A stretch of DNA of 24,286 nt. It comes from Propionibacteriaceae bacterium. GTDB lineage: Bacteria > Actinomycetota > Actinomycetes > Propionibacteriales > Propionibacteriaceae. The position numbers were made by a program, and so were the translations under genes. Of the stretch, positions 22,471 through 24,286 are shown in pieces (position 1 is the stretch's first letter; each line of letters starts with the position of its first letter). The DNA is taken from positions 1 to 24,286 of the forward strand of contig JAIRVA010000296.1 in the NCBI GenBank assembly GCA_031254155.1, read 5' to 3'. The notes below the pieces were generated by a model. That model ran no database searches. It had not been told where the DNA came from and worked only from the letters and a program-made list of their open reading frames with translations.

Positions 22471-22895
22471 GCGGTGTAGACATCTCCGAGAGGGTTGTCA
22501 GGATGCTCCCCGCGTCGATCTCGGGCAGACGACCTTCCGGGGAAGCGCATATGACCTTGGCGTTCAGTGTCGACAGCGTGCCTGAGGACTCCACAAGGCT
22601 CAGGTGCGTGTTCCGGGCTCTGGACAGTGGAGAGGATGGACGGCCCGTCGAGGGGAGTCCGGCGTGGTTCGAGGTCGCGCTTGATCTGGAACTTCGAGAA
22701 GGCGTGTCACCCGGGAATGTCCTTGACCACGCACTGGCAGAGGAACTGCTCTCCTACGTGTGGCCTCATACGCATGCGATCCTCAACGCTTTGTGCGGCC
22801 TCCTGCAACTCGCGGTCTTGCCGCTGTCCTTAAGCCGGGTTCCACCCGCCAGGATCACGAGCCCAGCCGACCGGGAGGACGAGTCAGACGGCTAG
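22467..22895 (+). CDS. Putative SecB-like chaperone of a TAC module
   Basis: A 142-residue protein. Residues about 28-80 are beta-rich (MTLAFSVDSV, TRLRCVFRALD, WFEVALDLELR). A helix follows with LAEELLSYVWPHTHAILNAL and LAVLPLSLSRVPP. A Tyr/Phe-x-x-Pro helix followed by a Pro-Leu-x-Leu segment is the C-terminal signature of SecB folds (FPYxRxxI...LPPLxL). In TAC systems this chaperone protects the antitoxin. It overlaps the antitoxin by 4 bp, so translation is coupled, and it ends only 2 bp from the convergent DUF2746 stop. It is shorter than M. tuberculosis Rv1957, and similarity is by pattern, so the call is tentative. Confidence 0.5.
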   Translation: MSGVDISERVVRMLPASISGRRPSGEAHMTLAFSVDSVPEDSTRLRCVFRALDSGEDGRPVEGSPAWFEVALDLELREGVSPGNVLDHALAEELLSYVWPHTHAILNALCGLLQLAVLPLSLSRVPPARITSPADREDESDG

Positions 22896-22897
22896 CT

Positions 22898-23344
22898 CTA
22901 TTCTCGGTGGGGTGTGACGGTGGTGAGGAGGTTGGCGACGGTTTGGTTGAGGCCGGTGAGTCCTTGTTGCAATGCGTTGATGGCGGCCATGGTCATTTGC
23001 ATGTTTTGTTGTTGGGCTTGGCGGATTTCGAGGATGACAGCGTCGTTCCCGGCCCGGTACTCGCGGTGTTCCGAGTTTAATTGTTTCTGTTCGTCGGCGA
23101 GGGCGTCGAGTTTCGCGTAGACTCCTTCGGCGTCTTTTTGGATGAGGTCCATTTGGACGCGGAGGTTGGGTGGGGCGGGTGAGTCCGAGCCTGGTTTGGT
23201 GTGGTTGTTGGAGACTTGGTCCCGGACTTCGCTGACGCTGCGACGGGTGGAAACCATGATGGGGACGAGGCCGACGAGGACGACGCCGACGCAGCCGATG
23301 AGGGCGACAAGGATGCCGCCGATGTCGGTGACGAGCGGGTTCAT
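22898..23344 (-). CDS. DUF2746-type phage membrane protein
   Basis: A 148-residue protein. A hydrophobic segment at 8-31 (IGGILVALIGCVGVVLVGLVPIMV) is followed by a basic stop-transfer and a long coiled-coil region with Gln-rich helices (LADEQKQLNSEHREYR, EIRQAQQQNMQMTMAAINALQQGL). This matches the DUF2746 proteins found beside lysis genes of mycobacteriophages. It may act with the holin or as a tape-like membrane accessory. Its start shares ATGA with the holin stop, making it the last gene of the leftward lysis operon. Confidence 0.75.
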   Translation of the reverse strand: MNPLVTDIGGILVALIGCVGVVLVGLVPIMVSTRRSVSEVRDQVSNNHTKPGSDSPAPPNLRVQMDLIQKDAEGVYAKLDALADEQKQLNSEHREYRAGNDAVILEIRQAQQQNMQMTMAAINALQQGLTGLNQTVANLLTTVTPHRE

Positions 23345-23607
23345 GCGAGGTCCTCCTCCGTGGTGGCGGCGGGCCGGGGGGTGAGTTCCTCGGTGTTGGT
23401 GAGAGAGGGATTACCCCCGGTTTTGAGTCCCGATCCGATCGAGGTGAGAACGGACAGGAGCGCGGCCATGCCCGCAACCGAGCCGAGGGTCGCCCAGTCC
23501 GCGTCAAGGAGGCCGAAACCGTCGGCACCGAGCATCACGGCCATGGTTTGGGCGAGGGTTTTGATGGCTCGTTCGGCGGTGTTCTTCCAGAAGGCGAGGG
23601 TCCACAT
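23341..23607 (-). CDS. Phage holin (r1t type)
   Basis: An 88-residue small membrane protein starting MWTLAFWKNTAERAIKTLAQ. It has two hydrophobic stretches (about 17-36 and 41-60) separated by DADWATLGS, the layout of Phage_r1t_holin. A polar tail (TPRPAATTEEDLA) follows. It forms holes that release the endolysin. The ATG at 23607 follows AAAGGA with eight bases between; the frame is open much further upstream but overlaps the endolysin with non-protein-like content. It lies 14 bp after the endolysin stop. Confidence 0.85.
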   Translation of the reverse strand: MWTLAFWKNTAERAIKTLAQTMAVMLGADGFGLLDADWATLGSVAGMAALLSVLTSIGSGLKTGGNPSLTNTEELTPRPAATTEEDLA

Positions 23608-23621
23608 GGGGGGTGTCCTTT

Positions 23622-24286
23622 CTACAGGGTGTTGAGCGTGGTTTGGAGGGCTTTCGCGTCTTGCTTGCCGGGGATGCCGTCCCGAGGTGTGCCGATCCAC
23701 GCTTGCACGGCTTTCCAGGAGGGTGACCCGGTTGTGCCGGCCGTGTAGATGGTTGGCATCCAGGTCGGCCAGTGCTGGTGGACGAGGGTCGGGTTGACCC
23801 GGTCGAACGTGCCGTCCCGGTAGGGCGCGCCGACACGGGTCTGCAACGCCCGGGCCGTGTCGGGTCCGAAGATTTCGTCGGTGGTGAGGCCGAGGACGTG
23901 CTGGAGCCGATGTGTGGAGTTGGGTCCGAACTCGCCGTCGACGACCAACTTCCCGTCTGTGGCGGGGGTGGGGATGGTGGCGGTGCCGTCGAGGGGCAGG
24001 CGGGCATAGCCGAGGATGCCGGAGGTACGGGTCCGGGCCCGCACGTACGGGTCTTGGGTGGCGGTGTTGCCTTCGACGGTGGAGATGGTGGTACCGGTGA
24101 CGCCGACGACGAGGCCGACATGGTCCGGGGTGCCGTCGCCGCCCCAGTCGAACAGGACCATGTCGCCCGCCTGGATCCCCGTCTTTCCGGGATGCCAGAG
24201 GCCGTGGTTCTTCGCCCACGCGACGACGGTGGGGCAGTAGGCGGCCATGGGTGACAGGACGCCGGAGTGGGTAGTCCGGTACGACG
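23622..24286 (-). CDS. Phage endolysin with CHAP domain (5'-partial)
   Basis: Cell-wall hydrolase that lyses the host; the frame is open at the right edge, so the start and the catalytic Cys lie outside. About 220 residues are visible. The CHAP part has SPMAAYCPTVVAWAKNHGLW, GIQAGDMVLFDWGGDGTPDHVGLVVG (catalytic His in DHVG) and STVEGNT. Then come two peptidoglycan-binding-like segments: DGEFGPNSTHRLQHVLGL...FGPDTARALQ and WKAVQAWIG...GIPGKQDAKALQTTL. The order of partner genes (holin, DUF2746 downstream) confirms a lysis cassette. Confidence 0.9.
   Translation of the reverse strand, partial: SYRTTHSGVLSPMAAYCPTVVAWAKNHGLWHPGKTGIQAGDMVLFDWGGDGTPDHVGLVVGVTGTTISTVEGNTATQDPYVRARTRTSGILGYARLPLDGTATIPTPATDGKLVVDGEFGPNSTHRLQHVLGLTTDEIFGPDTARALQTRVGAPYRDGTFDRVNPTLVHQHWPTWMPTIYTAGTTGSPSWKAVQAWIGTPRDGIPGKQDAKALQTTLNTL

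Noticed and set aside
23504..24121. 205-codon frame over the endolysin and holin
   Set aside because: Ser/Pro/Thr-rich composition typical of an out-of-frame reading; the CHAP frame is clearly the coding one.
1..24286. CRISPR array, rRNA or insertion sequence
   Set aside because: No regularly spaced short repeats, rRNA signatures or transposase motifs were found on either strand.

Overview
The window comes from a high-GC Gram-positive actinobacterium. The evidence is strongly GC-biased codon use, a menaquinone methyltransferase, a TM0106-type RecB-like nuclease, a DEDDh exonuclease fused to a GIY-YIG domain (an arrangement typical of actinobacteria), a Gram-positive cell-wall-anchored adhesin-like protein, and a prophage whose genes resemble those of mycobacteriophages. 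The genus cannot be fixed from the sequence alone. An Actinomycetaceae- or Propionibacteriaceae-like organism would fit.

Layout. 1-842 (minus) holds the first half of an NAD-type malic enzyme. 975-7724 (minus) is one very large secreted surface protein (about 2,249 residues) made of repeated SdrD-B-like and DUF11-like modules, with its own promoter in an AT-richer 445-bp intergenic region. 8170-14820 (plus) carries an MFS transporter, uracil-DNA glycosylase, demethylmenaquinone methyltransferase, a RecB-like/RNase H-like nuclease, and the DEDDh/GIY-YIG nuclease. A small CxxC protein lies on the minus strand between the last two. DNA repair functions are therefore concentrated here. 14813-15319 (minus) is a cyclophilin, and 15484-16404 (plus) is a membrane-anchored, helical, acidic protein of unknown role. 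16508-19295 (minus) is a tightly packed sulfur operon, metY-cysK-cysE, in which the stop codons overlap or nearly touch the next starts. It makes homocysteine from O-acetylhomoserine, cysteine from O-acetylserine, and O-acetylserine itself. A structured, untranslated region lies upstream of it.

At 19648 a tRNA-Leu(CAG) gene marks the insertion point of a prophage or prophage-like island that continues past the right end of the window. It begins with a tyrosine integrase and a small excisionase-like HTH protein. These are followed by three genes that look like a toxin-antitoxin-chaperone (TAC) module: a HigB-like toxin, a HigA-like antitoxin and a SecB-like chaperone. Convergent to them lies the end of a leftward late operon: endolysin (partial), r1t-type holin, DUF2746 membrane protein. 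The TAC module is the most interesting system in the window. It would be a phage-borne relative of the Mycobacterium tuberculosis HigB1-HigA1-SecB-like system, sitting between the excision and lysis genes. The antitoxin assignment is firm, whereas the toxin and chaperone calls rest on family pattern and gene order.
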